A DNA stretch of 64,000 nt, from NCBI GenBank assembly GCA_020635975.1, contig JACJYT010000011.1, positions 1 through 64,000 of the forward strand, read 5' to 3'. The position numbers and the translations under genes were made by a program. Under the pieces are notes generated by a model that saw nothing but the letters and a program-made list of their open reading frames with translations, did not search any database and was not told the origin of the DNA. Each line of letters begins with the position of its first letter. The stretch's first letter is position 1. Shown piece after piece: positions 16,851 to 25,325 of the stretch. This DNA is from Chitinophagales bacterium. Lineage in GTDB: Bacteria; Bacteroidota; Bacteroidia; Chitinophagales; UBA8649.

Positions 16851-17558
16851 ATGAAAAATTTACTTATCCTGAGCTTGCTTAGTTTTGTTTTTTTTCAAAG
16901 CAGTTTAGCACAGGAAAAAGGAGCGTTTAAATCCATTCGAATTGGACTAAGTGTTTCTCCAGATTACAACTTTAGGAATTTAAAGGCTCCAGAGAATTTA
17001 CAAAACATTGTAGCTGCAAGAGATAACTCAGAGCTAGCAAAATTGGGCTATACCGTGGGTATCCGTTTTGTTTTTGCTTTGCGAAAACACTTTGCTCTAG
17101 AAACAGGAATTCTTTATGCAGATAGAGGATATCGATCCAACTTAGGTCTTGTAGACCAACTCGGCAATTCTATAGGAAATGCGGATTTGAAACATCATAT
17201 TAATTATCTTGAAATACCTTTAAAAATGAATATTGCCTTATTGGCTAAAAAGAGAATTCACTTCTTTTTGTCGGCAGGATTAAGCGGAAATATTTTTCTT
17301 TTTGAAAATATTGAGTATGCCTTTGACTACTTTAGTGGTCAAAGTGAAGAGAGCACTTCGAGGTCGAATCAAAACAATTTAAACCGATTAAATTTAACTG
17401 CCTTAGGTGGCTTAGGCATAGATATATTTCTTACTAAGAGATTCAGTGTGCGTGCGGAGCCTATATTTCGTTATGCTCTAATTTCTGCAAGCGATACTCC
17501 TATCAAACAATACCCGTATTCTTTTGGTGCTAATCTAGGTTTATTCCTTAAGCTATAG
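16851..17558 (+). CDS. Outer-membrane beta-barrel (porin-like) protein
   Basis: 235 residues from ATG 16851, which gives a clean signal peptide (MKNLLILSLLSFVFFQSSLA, then Q). The mature part alternates short beta-strand segments (IRIGLSVSPDYNF, FALETGILYADRGYR, LNLTALGGLGIDIFL, FSVRAEPIFRYAL) and fits the PorT/OMP_b-brl_2 group of 8-10 stranded barrels. The role is unknown. An in-frame ATG at 16818 would add 11 residues before the signal and is less likely. It meets the next gene tail to tail with no gap. Confidence 0.75.
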   Translation: MKNLLILSLLSFVFFQSSLAQEKGAFKSIRIGLSVSPDYNFRNLKAPENLQNIVAARDNSELAKLGYTVGIRFVFALRKHFALETGILYADRGYRSNLGLVDQLGNSIGNADLKHHINYLEIPLKMNIALLAKKRIHFFLSAGLSGNIFLFENIEYAFDYFSGQSEESTSRSNQNNLNRLNLTALGGLGIDIFLTKRFSVRAEPIFRYALISASDTPIKQYPYSFGANLGLFLKL

Positions 17559-18575
17559 CTACCAAAGGACGCTCACTTTACCCATACTTTTTCTGCCTTC
17601 TAGGTAACTATGTGCTTGAGCAAGTTCTTCAATTTTAAAAACTTTTCCTTCTTTAGGATCAAGTACCCCTTCTTCTACTAAACGAACTACATGATCTAGG
17701 CAACGTTGCAAAACAAAGGGACGGTTATCTGCTATTCTTAGCATATTAACGCCAAACATGGCTTTTGAGGAAAGCATAAACTCTACTGGATGATAGATTC
17801 CAAAGCCGAGTCCAGTACCAATTTTTTCAAAAACATTGGAACCAGTCATGTCTGAAGCCCCAAAAAGTAAAATTCTACCTCCCGAACCAAGAAGTTTAAT
17901 CCCTTTCTTAACAGACTTCCCACCTACGGGATCAAAAATAGCATCGATACCAGAATCCCCTACAATTTTTCTTACTTCTTCGGCAAAATCGTGGGTTCTA
18001 TAATTGATGGGGTGTTGTACCCCCATTTCTTTTAAATATGCTAATTTGGCATCCGAGCCCGCTGTACCGAAGATTTCACACTTTCTATATTTTGCTAACT
18101 GTACTAAGGCTGTTCCCACTCCACCTGCAGCCGCATGAATTAATACTTTATCGCCTTCATATAAATTCATCATTTCTTCAAAACAATAATAAGCAGTGCA
18201 ATATTGCGTAGTTAAAGCGGTGGCTTTTCCAAATGGATAATCTTTAGCTATTTTAGCACATGCCCGATAATCTGTTATCGCATATTCTGCATAGCCCCCA
18301 AAACGGGTCATTGCTGTAACCCTATCTCCTACTTTTACGGTATCTACTCCCGATCCAATTTCAACAACTTCACCAACAACATCGTAGCCAATAATTGCGG
18401 GTAGTGGCGGACAATCTTGATAAGATCCTTGTCTTGCCATAATGTCGGCGAAATTCAATCCAAAACCTTCTGTTTTGATTAAAACTTGTCCATCTTGAAC
18501 CTTTGGAGTTTCTACTTCTCTAATTTCAAAAGAATTCTCGGCACTCGAGTTTCTTACTAAGACTGCTGCTTTCAT
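17559..18575 (-). CDS. Zinc-independent medium-chain reductase (quinone oxidoreductase/VAT-1-like)
   Basis: 338 residues. A GroES-like N-terminal domain (GFGLNFADIMARQG; GYDVVGEVVEIG) is followed by a Rossmann domain with HAAAGGVGTALVQLAK at about 148-163. Catalytic-zinc cysteines of alcohol dehydrogenases are absent, which places it with NADPH quinone/enone reductases, near the VAT-1/synaptic vesicle group judging by the long C-terminal segment. Actual substrate unknown. It is divergent from the nitroreductase pair by 82 bp. Confidence 0.85.
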   Translation of the reverse strand: MKAAVLVRNSSAENSFEIREVETPKVQDGQVLIKTEGFGLNFADIMARQGSYQDCPPLPAIIGYDVVGEVVEIGSGVDTVKVGDRVTAMTRFGGYAEYAITDYRACAKIAKDYPFGKATALTTQYCTAYYCFEEMMNLYEGDKVLIHAAAGGVGTALVQLAKYRKCEIFGTAGSDAKLAYLKEMGVQHPINYRTHDFAEEVRKIVGDSGIDAIFDPVGGKSVKKGIKLLGSGGRILLFGASDMTGSNVFEKIGTGLGFGIYHPVEFMLSSKAMFGVNMLRIADNRPFVLQRCLDHVVRLVEEGVLDPKEGKVFKIEELAQAHSYLEGRKSMGKVSVLW

Positions 18576-18657
18576 AATATAAATTTTAAAGGTTTAAGCC
18601 TACCAAGAATAAACCTGAATTTGGGTAAAAATAAGCGAACTTCCTTATATTCAAAGC

Positions 18658-19323
18658 ATGAAAGACAATTCATTTATTCCTTTAGCATTTAAAAAGCTAG
18701 AAGAACAAGAAATTAGAGAAAGAGCGCTGAATTTTTATGAGAACATTAAAAGTAGAAGAAGCGTTCGTCACTTTTCGGAGCAAAGTATTCCAAAAGAAGT
18801 AATTGAGCATATAATTCTAAGTGCAGGTACTGCGCCGAGTGGGGCTCACAAGCAACCATGGATCTTTTGCGCGGTAAGCAATAAAGAACTTAAAGATAAA
18901 ATTAGAAAAGCAGCTGAGGAGGAGGAATATTTGAACTACACCAAAAGAATGAGTGAGCAATGGTTGAAAGATTTAGAACCCTTCAACACCAATTGGGAAA
19001 AGCCCATGTTAAGCGATGCCCCTTGGCTCATTATTGTATTTAGAAAGGCCTTTGATTTAGTAGAAGGAGAAAAAATAAAGAACTATTATATTAACGAAAG
19101 TGTTGGTATTGCTTGTGGTTTTCTCTTGGCTGCCATTCATGAAGCTGGCTTGGTGTCTTTAACCCATACGCCTAGTCCGATGCAATTTCTTTGTGAAATT
19201 TTAAATCGACCAAGTAACGAGAAAGCCTATTTATTGATACCTGTGGGATATCCCGCAGATAAGTGTGAAGTACCTAAATTAGATAGAAAAAAATTAAACG
19301 AAATAAGCGAATTTTATGAATAA
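18658..19323 (+). CDS. Nitroreductase-fold flavoprotein, iodotyrosine deiodinase-like
   Basis: 221 residues. FMN-binding features of the nitroreductase fold include SRRSVRHFS (32-40) and APSGAHKQPW (59-68). The substrate-clamping residues of iodotyrosine deiodinase are all here at the right spacing: Glu90, Tyr94 and Lys115 (EYLNY, then WEKPML), 4 and 25 apart as in the animal enzyme, followed by SLTHTPSPMQFL. IYD homologues remove halogen from halotyrosines with FMN. The gene overlaps the next nitroreductase by 8 nt. Assignment to the IYD subgroup is strong; the physiological substrate in this bacterium is unknown. Confidence 0.85.
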   Translation: MKDNSFIPLAFKKLEEQEIRERALNFYENIKSRRSVRHFSEQSIPKEVIEHIILSAGTAPSGAHKQPWIFCAVSNKELKDKIRKAAEEEEYLNYTKRMSEQWLKDLEPFNTNWEKPMLSDAPWLIIVFRKAFDLVEGEKIKNYYINESVGIACGFLLAAIHEAGLVSLTHTPSPMQFLCEILNRPSNEKAYLLIPVGYPADKCEVPKLDRKKLNEISEFYE

Positions 19324-19915
19324 AAGAAATGACCTATTAGTAGATTATGTAATAGAAAACATAAAGAACAGAAGAACCATTAAGCCCGATGCCTGTAATG
19401 GTGCTATGATTCCAGACGAGGAAATTTGGCAAATATTAGAATGTGCTAATTGGGCACCAACACATGGTTATACAGAGCCTTGGCGTTTTATTGTTTATAA
19501 AGGAAAGAGTAAAGAAGATTTTGCCTTAGCGCACGCAGAAATGTATAAAGCTGCAAGTACAGAAGATAGTTTTAAACAAGTAGCCTACGATAAATTAATA
19601 AATAATGCCAAAGGTTGTTCGCATATTATTGCTTTGGTAAATAAGAGAGGAACAAATCCTAAAATACCAGAAATTGAAGAACTCCAAGCAACCGCTATGG
19701 CTATTCAAAACATGCAATTAGTTGCCAGTGCTATGGGCTATGCTGCCTACATACATAGTGGAGGAATGACTTATAAAGAGGAAATGAGAGCGTATTTAGG
19801 CTTTGAACAAGAAGACAAAGTTCTCGGATTTTTATACCTAGGAATCCCGGTGTTGGAACAAGCCCCGGGTAGGAGAGTTAGCAATATCCAAGAGAAAGTT
19901 CTTTGGAAATCCTAA
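19316..19915 (+). CDS. Nitroreductase family protein (YdjA-like)
   Basis: 199 residues with NRRTIKPDA near the N-terminus, NWAPTHGYTEPWRF at about 46-59, and a late YLGIPVLEQAPGRR segment; this is the short YdjA-type branch of FMN nitroreductases. It is too different from the IYD-like protein encoded just upstream to be a recent duplicate. The 8-nt overlap with that gene implies co-translation. Natural substrate unknown. Confidence 0.85.
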   Translation: MNKRNDLLVDYVIENIKNRRTIKPDACNGAMIPDEEIWQILECANWAPTHGYTEPWRFIVYKGKSKEDFALAHAEMYKAASTEDSFKQVAYDKLINNAKGCSHIIALVNKRGTNPKIPEIEELQATAMAIQNMQLVASAMGYAAYIHSGGMTYKEEMRAYLGFEQEDKVLGFLYLGIPVLEQAPGRRVSNIQEKVLWKS

Positions 19916-19929
19916 TTTAGTTAGCTTTG
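19902..19929 (+). promoter_or_regulatory. Promoter for the THUMP methyltransferase (TTTG-N16-TAGCTTTG)
   Basis: TTTG at 19902-19905 and TAGCTTTG at 19922-19929 resemble the Bacteroidota -33/-7 pair, with a slightly short spacer. The ATG chosen for the gene (19936) is only 6 bp past the -7 element, so the transcript would have almost no leader. Confidence 0.45.
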
Positions 19930-19935
19930 CAGCAG

Positions 19936-21054
19936 ATGAAGACTTATATAGCAAAAACCCTATTTGGATTAGAGGACGAGTTAGCAAAAGAATTAGAAAA
20001 TTTAGGCGCTCAGAATGTTGAAGTGCTTAACAGAGCTGTAGCCTTCGATGCAGATAAAGCATGCTTGTATAAAGTACATTTGTATAGTTTTTTAACGGTT
20101 CGCGTAATAGAGCCTTTCTTTACTTTTAGTGCTAGTAACGAAGAAGACTTGTATCAACAAGTGAAGAATTTTCCATGGAAAAAATATATGAGTGTTGATG
20201 ACAGTTTTAAAATCGACCCAGTAGTTTTCTCTTCTACATTCAAGCATAGTTTATATGCTAGTTTGAAAGTGAAAGATGCAATTTGCGATTATTTCAGACA
20301 AGAGGAAGGCAAACGTCCCGATGTAAACATAAAAAATCCGAATTATATTTTTTCGCTAAATATTAGAGAGAATGATGTGCAGATTGCAATAGATGCTACA
20401 GACAAGTCTCTGCATCAAAGAAAATACCGCTTAGAAGGCGGCCTTGCGCCATTAAACGAAGTCTTGGCTGCGGGTATTATTGCCTTAAGTGGATGGGACG
20501 GAAAAATGCCTTTCGTAGATGGCATGTGTGGATCTGGAACCATGGTAATAGAAGCTCTATTGCGTGCTAATCATCGACCGCCAGGCTTTGATCGTTATAA
20601 ATTTGGCTTTATGAATTGGCCCGACTTTGATGAAAAGTTGTGGAAGGAAATTCGTGAGGAAGCAGAAGCAAATATTCGTCAGGATTACCCCAACATTAAA
20701 GGAATCGAAATTGATTCCAAGATCTTTGGTAATGCAAAAGAAAACATGGTACGGGCAGGATTTATGCCAATTCACCATTTAGAAATGGGCAACTTTTTCA
20801 ACTATAAACCAAGAGAAAAGGAAGGCTTTCTATTTTTAAATCCACCTTATGACGAAAGGATTAAAGATGAAAGTATCAACGAGTTTTACGAAAAGATTGG
20901 CGACCATTTAAAAAAGAATTTTAAGGGTTGGACGGCTTGGATAATTTCTAGCAATGTAGAAGCTAGAAAGCATATTGGATTAAGAACTGCTGCAAAAATT
21001 AAACTTTTTAATGGGAAGTTGGAGTGTAGATTGATGAAGTTTGAGTTGTTTTAA
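19936..21054 (+). CDS. THUMP-domain class I rRNA methyltransferase (RlmL-like)
   Basis: 372 residues from ATG 19936 (MKTYIAKTLFGLEDELAKEL, the family start). An upstream TTG at 19927 lies within the promoter element and is rejected. The N-terminal THUMP/ferredoxin-like region is followed by a Rossmann methyltransferase with the SAM loop FVDGMCGSGTMVIEA and the catalytic motif LNPPYDERI, typical of N2-methylguanosine formation in 23S rRNA (the RlmL half of E. coli RlmKL). The RlmK half is absent. Followed directly by a strong hairpin. Confidence 0.88.
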   Translation: MKTYIAKTLFGLEDELAKELENLGAQNVEVLNRAVAFDADKACLYKVHLYSFLTVRVIEPFFTFSASNEEDLYQQVKNFPWKKYMSVDDSFKIDPVVFSSTFKHSLYASLKVKDAICDYFRQEEGKRPDVNIKNPNYIFSLNIRENDVQIAIDATDKSLHQRKYRLEGGLAPLNEVLAAGIIALSGWDGKMPFVDGMCGSGTMVIEALLRANHRPPGFDRYKFGFMNWPDFDEKLWKEIREEAEANIRQDYPNIKGIEIDSKIFGNAKENMVRAGFMPIHHLEMGNFFNYKPREKEGFLFLNPPYDERIKDESINEFYEKIGDHLKKNFKGWTAWIISSNVEARKHIGLRTAAKIKLFNGKLECRLMKFELF

Positions 21055-21059
21055 ATAAA

Positions 21060-21088
21060 GGTTCCGAACCCTTTAAGGGTTCGGAACC
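21060..21088 (+). terminator. Perfect 14-bp palindromic hairpin (terminator or REP-like)
   Basis: GGTTCCGAACCCTT and AAGGGTTCGGAACC form an exact 14-bp inverted repeat around one T, starting 5 bp after the methyltransferase stop. It is the most GC-rich and stable hairpin I noticed in the window. It lacks a T-run downstream, so it could also be a repetitive palindromic element; position favours transcript-end protection or termination. Confidence 0.65.
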
Positions 21089-21109
21089 ATAGCCAAAGCC
21101 TCGTCAGTA

Positions 21110-21265
21110 TTAACTTTCCGGGCGAATTAAAATTTTTCCGTAATCGTATCCTTTTTTGGATAAAATGCTAAGATTAGAATAGTAGAAGATTGGATTACTT
21201 CTAAGCTTTTTAAGCTGTAGGTAAGAAGAAAAGTTTCCGCTTGAAAAAGCTAATTCATGTATAAC
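21110..21265 (-). other. Open in-frame extension after the alpha/beta hydrolase stop
   Basis: Directly after the TGA of the hydrolase gene the same minus-strand frame stays open for 51 codons to a TAA at 21112-21110. It includes SSGNFSSYLQLKKL and ends GYDYGKILIRPES. The composition looks coding, but there is no start codon of its own near the front. It may be a remnant of a lost gene or of a longer C-terminus, a stop-codon readthrough product, or chance. Confidence 0.35.
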
Positions 21266-22249
21266 TCACTTCTCTAAACTCAAATCTCTCTTCTCATACA
21301 TTCTATCCAACCAAGCTATTATATCGTCTTTGATTAAATCAACATTCTCTACCATGATGGCATGGTCGCAATTTGGATAAACTTTAAGTTGCTTTTCACA
21401 TTGCAGTCTATCGTAAATTTTTTGGGTATATACTAAAGGAAAAACAATATCCTTATCGCCTTGAAAGACAAATATAGGTAGTTTTATTTCTTCCACTCTT
21501 TTGGCCATTTTTGCATTAACAAGCGATTTGGCTGCTCTTAAGCTGATTTTAGAAATGGCAAAGGGATCGTCTACAATAAAGTTGTGCAGATTCCCGAAGT
21601 ATTTCACTTTAATACTTTTTAAATCTAAATAGCTTAAAGTGGAAACTTTGAGACCAGGAAACATAGAACCAGCTGCTCTAATTAATGGTTGAGCTAGTTT
21701 GGCAAGCTTAGGATATCGAGCAATAGTATGGGTTTCTTCCCACCCTAAATCAGCAAAATTCTGACAAATAACACTATCCACTTCTAAATCTTCGGCTGCT
21801 AAATAAAAACTTACAATTCCACCCTGACTACTGCCCATTAAACTCACCTTATCGTTGAATAAGGTTTTCGCATGAGCTACTACATTTCTTACATCTAACA
21901 TCAATTCTTCGATGGTATAATCTCCTCTAGAACCCTCACTTCTTCCATGTCCTCTGGGGTCCATAGCAATTATATTGTAGCCTTTTTTGCCAATTTCATA
22001 CAACAATTCTGCATAGCATAAACCATAAACTGAGGTGCCGGGCACAAAAACTAAAGTTGGGGCATCCTTACTAACCGTATGGATATCGATATTTAACTGA
22101 AGATTGCCAGATGTAATCAAAGTACTTTCAAAGAAATGCAAGATGTCGGGGAAACCCAACTCTTCAATCATATGTTGAAAGTAGTCTTCGGCAGTTTCGA
22201 ATGTTTCTTTTCTAAAGCGAATATTTTTGGCTAGTTTATTCTTCCTCAT
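21266..22249 (-). CDS. Alpha/beta hydrolase (lysophospholipase-like)
   Basis: 327 residues. Nucleophile elbow GSSQGG at 139-144 with Ser141; oxyanion-hole region FVPGTSVYGL at 68-77; MDPRGHGRSEG at 96-106; the acid GDKDIVFP and the histidine NCDHAIMVE near the C-terminus complete the triad. There is no signal peptide. The fold cannot give a substrate, but overlap by 14 nt with the lysoplasmalogenase gene and proximity to the MMPL gene suggest a lipid ester. The same frame remains open after the stop (listed separately). Confidence 0.85.
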   Translation of the reverse strand: MRKNKLAKNIRFRKETFETAEDYFQHMIEELGFPDILHFFESTLITSGNLQLNIDIHTVSKDAPTLVFVPGTSVYGLCYAELLYEIGKKGYNIIAMDPRGHGRSEGSRGDYTIEELMLDVRNVVAHAKTLFNDKVSLMGSSQGGIVSFYLAAEDLEVDSVICQNFADLGWEETHTIARYPKLAKLAQPLIRAAGSMFPGLKVSTLSYLDLKSIKVKYFGNLHNFIVDDPFAISKISLRAAKSLVNAKMAKRVEEIKLPIFVFQGDKDIVFPLVYTQKIYDRLQCEKQLKVYPNCDHAIMVENVDLIKDDIIAWLDRMYEKRDLSLEK

Positions 22250-22949
22250 TTTGCAAAATGCAGCCTTTTATTATAAAATATTGACCAATAGCATATAAGG
22301 GCATAATTAATAAGCGGGCATACATTTGAGCCTCAGCAAAGATATTTGTAAAGCGACTTAAAGCTATAAAACTATCCGAAACCATAAACATTAAGGCACC
22401 TAAAAGTACCCAGCGAAAACTTGCTTGAGAAACCTTTCCATATCGGTTTATTGCAGAGATGACCATAAGCATTATGACCGAAGCGTATACGATAACAGGA
22501 ACGCTCATTTCTTGGAAACCAGGTACATCTGCCTCAAAAAGTTTCTTTAATAAGATGTAGCCATACAAAACAAAGATAAGTGCTAAGTAGGGTTTGGTTT
22601 TTAAGATAGATGCAGCTTGAGTTTTGCTCTTCAAAAAGGCTAGGATATATAGAACATGGGCGATAAGAAAGGATGCCAAACCAAGAAGAAAGTTAATGTC
22701 TGTTTTGAAAATCATAGGCATTAAAAAGTTATCTCCCCACCAGGAAAAGAACAAGGAAGCCATGATGATCTTATCGAAATTAGTTTTTAGCTTAGTTTCC
22801 CTAAAATACCAAAACATTAGAATTGGCATCAATAAGGGTTTGAAAGTCCAAATACCATATGGCAGTGCTTTCATGTCAAAAACTATATCTCCTAGCATTT
22901 CAAGAACTAAAACCAGGAAATAAATAAGAATAAGGTGCTTTGATTTCAT
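22236..22949 (-). CDS. Lysoplasmalogenase (YhhN/TMEM86 family)
   Basis: 237 residues with seven or eight hydrophobic helices and the family sequence pattern (EMLGDIVF at 17-24, KPLLMPILMFWYF at 38-50, WWGDNFLM, and MVSDSFIAL late). TMEM86/YhhN proteins hydrolyse the vinyl-ether bond of lysoplasmalogens in the membrane. Whether this organism makes plasmalogens cannot be seen here; the family may act on other lysolipids. It lies between an MMPL transporter (39 bp upstream) and the alpha/beta hydrolase it overlaps. Confidence 0.85.
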   Translation of the reverse strand: MKSKHLILIYFLVLVLEMLGDIVFDMKALPYGIWTFKPLLMPILMFWYFRETKLKTNFDKIIMASLFFSWWGDNFLMPMIFKTDINFLLGLASFLIAHVLYILAFLKSKTQAASILKTKPYLALIFVLYGYILLKKLFEADVPGFQEMSVPVIVYASVIMLMVISAINRYGKVSQASFRWVLLGALMFMVSDSFIALSRFTNIFAEAQMYARLLIMPLYAIGQYFIIKGCILQNEEE

Positions 22950-22988
22950 AAACTAGGGCTTAGGTTCCCAAAGGTAGGAAATTTATTC

Positions 22989-25232
22989 TTACAGAAGTTT
23001 TCGAATAAGCAGAGGAAGTAATAATAAATCGGAAATCACTGCGGTTAATAAAGTACCCGAAACAAGCACACCAACAAAGACGATACCTGGAGTTTTTGAA
23101 AAAAGTAAAATAAGGAATCCAAAGAATAAGATAATCGAAGTAATAATAATTGCTTTTCCAGTTTCTAGAAAACTTGTTTTTAGCGCTTCTTCTATGCTTT
23201 TATTTTTTAGTCGCTCGAGCTTAAACTTACTTAAGAAATGTATGGTATCATCTACAGCTATTCCAAAGGAGATAGCAAAAATTATAGCCGTAGGCGCGTC
23301 TAAAGCGATATTAAAATATCCCATCAATGCCCCGCCAAAAAGCAAGGGAAATACATTGGGAATCAAGGAAATAATTACCATTTTAATATCCTTAAAGAGC
23401 AAGGCCATAATGATACTAATTGCAAAAAATGCTAAGGCCAAACCGCTTAGTAAACTTTGTCGAATATACTCGTTGTTTTTATCGAAAATAACTCCAGTAC
23501 CCGTTAGCTTAACCTTTATAAGTGAACTATCTATTTCTTCGGTAATAAATTGATGGAGTCGCTCGCTAATTAAATCGACTTGATTCGAACCGATGTCTTT
23601 AACTTTGGCAGAAATTCTAGCTTTACTCTTATCCTTATTAAGTAGGACATCGCTAAAGTTGGTAGGAATTTTTTCTGCATATTTTTGTATTTTAAGAAAT
23701 TCTGATTCTGAGCTTGGGAAGCTGTAGAAAGAAGCTTTGTCGGCGTTCATGGCTCTATTCAAGGTCTTATAGAGCACGGTTATAGAATTTATCCCTTCTA
23801 TGGCCTCTTCTTGTTTTAAGAATTCTTCTATTTTATGGATTTCATAGAGCAAGGGGTAGTTATCCATTTTTAAGCCATTTTGTGCCTCAATAGCTAGTTC
23901 AAATGGACGAAATCCGGCATAGTTCTCTTCGAAGAATCGAAAATCCTCAGTAAGCTTTACGCCACGTGGAAGGGTATCGTAAATTTTTACATCGGTACTT
24001 ATTAAACTTATTCCAATTAAGCATACGGCAAAGTATATAAAAGCTCCAATAGAGATGCTTTTGCTTTGCCCCTTCGTCCATAAATAGAATTTTAACAAAG
24101 TGTTTTTCCAAATTTGGTGCGACTCATCTCTTCGTATAATTTTTTCTGGTGGTATAAGGGCTAGCATGGCCGTTGTAAAGCAAATTACTACTGCAAAGGC
24201 AACTAGTACACCAAGAGCAGCACTAATACCAAAGGACTTAACCGGATAAATTCTAGATGTAGCCAAACTTAAAAAACCTATAGCTGTAGTAAAAGAAGTT
24301 AGAAAAGTGGCAAGCCCAATTTCTTTAACCGTTGTTTTAATAGCTTGCTTTTGATCGCCGAGTTTAAGGTATTCTTCTATGTATTTGTTGGTGAGGTGTA
24401 CTACATCACTTACGCCCACAATTATCATGATTATCGGAAAGAGTGAGCTTAGCATGTCTAACTCAATCTGAAAGGCACCGAGTAAACCAACAAAGAGTAG
24501 CAGGCAAACCAGCATAGAAAGGATGGCAATAAAGACTCCAATACTTTTTCTGAGTATAATCCAGAATACTAGAGATACCAGAAAAGCAGAAATTAAGGTG
24601 CTCAGAATAAATTCTTTAATTTGCTGTTTTACAAGTACATCTTGAAAGTAAGCTCTGCCAAGAAGGTGATAGTTCTCTTCGGGAACTTTGTCTAATAAAG
24701 CATAAAGATTCTTCATTAAAGATTCTGAATCCTTTTGGTTAAGCGCATTTTTAGTCTTTAGCACCACCACTGTAGATTTACAGTCTTTGGCCAATAGTTT
24801 ACCATAAATTCGTTCATCTTGAACGAGCTTTAAACTGTCTTTGGCAAGATCTCTTCCTTCTTCTAAATGTAAGGCTGGAAAGGGGGGAGAAAATCCTCCA
24901 AATTGTAATTTTACAAAATATTGAAAATTGGTAATAGAGTTAGCCTGAACCACTTCATCTAAGGCAAGACTTTTGGTGGTAAAGCTATCTATTTCTAATA
25001 GAAGGTTTCGCTTAAATATGGAGTGCGAATCTGTAAAGGCTACAAGAAGAAAATTGTCATCGTCTTCAAATTCTTTTCTAAACTCGTAAAAGTAGGCAAG
25101 GTCTTCATCTCCCTGTGGGAAAAAACGTTCTAAGTCGAAAACGAAAAGCAATTTGCTCGAGAAGAACAATGCAACTAGGCATAATAAAGCTACCAGCGCA
25201 ATGATTTGTTTCCTAAAATTAAAGAGATTCAT
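22989..25232 (-). CDS. MMPL/patched-type RND superfamily transporter
   Basis: 747 residues with two tandem halves, each a large extracytoplasmic domain and about six helices. Equivalent fourth-helix motifs occur in both halves: IIVGVSDVVHLTNKY and ISFGIAVDDTIHFLSKF, with the Asp residues used for proton relay in RND pumps. MMPL proteins export lipids or hydrophobic compounds. It heads a probable operon with lysoplasmalogenase and a hydrolase, pointing to membrane-lipid handling (inference). Confidence 0.88.
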   Translation of the reverse strand: MNLFNFRKQIIALVALLCLVALFFSSKLLFVFDLERFFPQGDEDLAYFYEFRKEFEDDDNFLLVAFTDSHSIFKRNLLLEIDSFTTKSLALDEVVQANSITNFQYFVKLQFGGFSPPFPALHLEEGRDLAKDSLKLVQDERIYGKLLAKDCKSTVVVLKTKNALNQKDSESLMKNLYALLDKVPEENYHLLGRAYFQDVLVKQQIKEFILSTLISAFLVSLVFWIILRKSIGVFIAILSMLVCLLLFVGLLGAFQIELDMLSSLFPIIMIIVGVSDVVHLTNKYIEEYLKLGDQKQAIKTTVKEIGLATFLTSFTTAIGFLSLATSRIYPVKSFGISAALGVLVAFAVVICFTTAMLALIPPEKIIRRDESHQIWKNTLLKFYLWTKGQSKSISIGAFIYFAVCLIGISLISTDVKIYDTLPRGVKLTEDFRFFEENYAGFRPFELAIEAQNGLKMDNYPLLYEIHKIEEFLKQEEAIEGINSITVLYKTLNRAMNADKASFYSFPSSESEFLKIQKYAEKIPTNFSDVLLNKDKSKARISAKVKDIGSNQVDLISERLHQFITEEIDSSLIKVKLTGTGVIFDKNNEYIRQSLLSGLALAFFAISIIMALLFKDIKMVIISLIPNVFPLLFGGALMGYFNIALDAPTAIIFAISFGIAVDDTIHFLSKFKLERLKNKSIEEALKTSFLETGKAIIITSIILFFGFLILLFSKTPGIVFVGVLVSGTLLTAVISDLLLLPLLIRKLL

Positions 25233-25325
25233 AAGCCACCATACTTGTATGTAATAAACATAAAAAGGGAAAGATAGTTTGGCACTAAAGCAATTATCTT
25301 TGCTAGGCTTAACTCCAAGAGAAAT

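Noticed and set aside
18658..19915. Tandem duplication of one nitroreductase gene
   Set aside because: The two proteins differ in their flavin and substrate motifs and lengths; they are distinct branches.
25281..25310. TATCTTTG on the plus strand between two minus-strand genes
   Set aside because: It matches the -7 consensus, but there is no plus-strand gene downstream; treated as chance.
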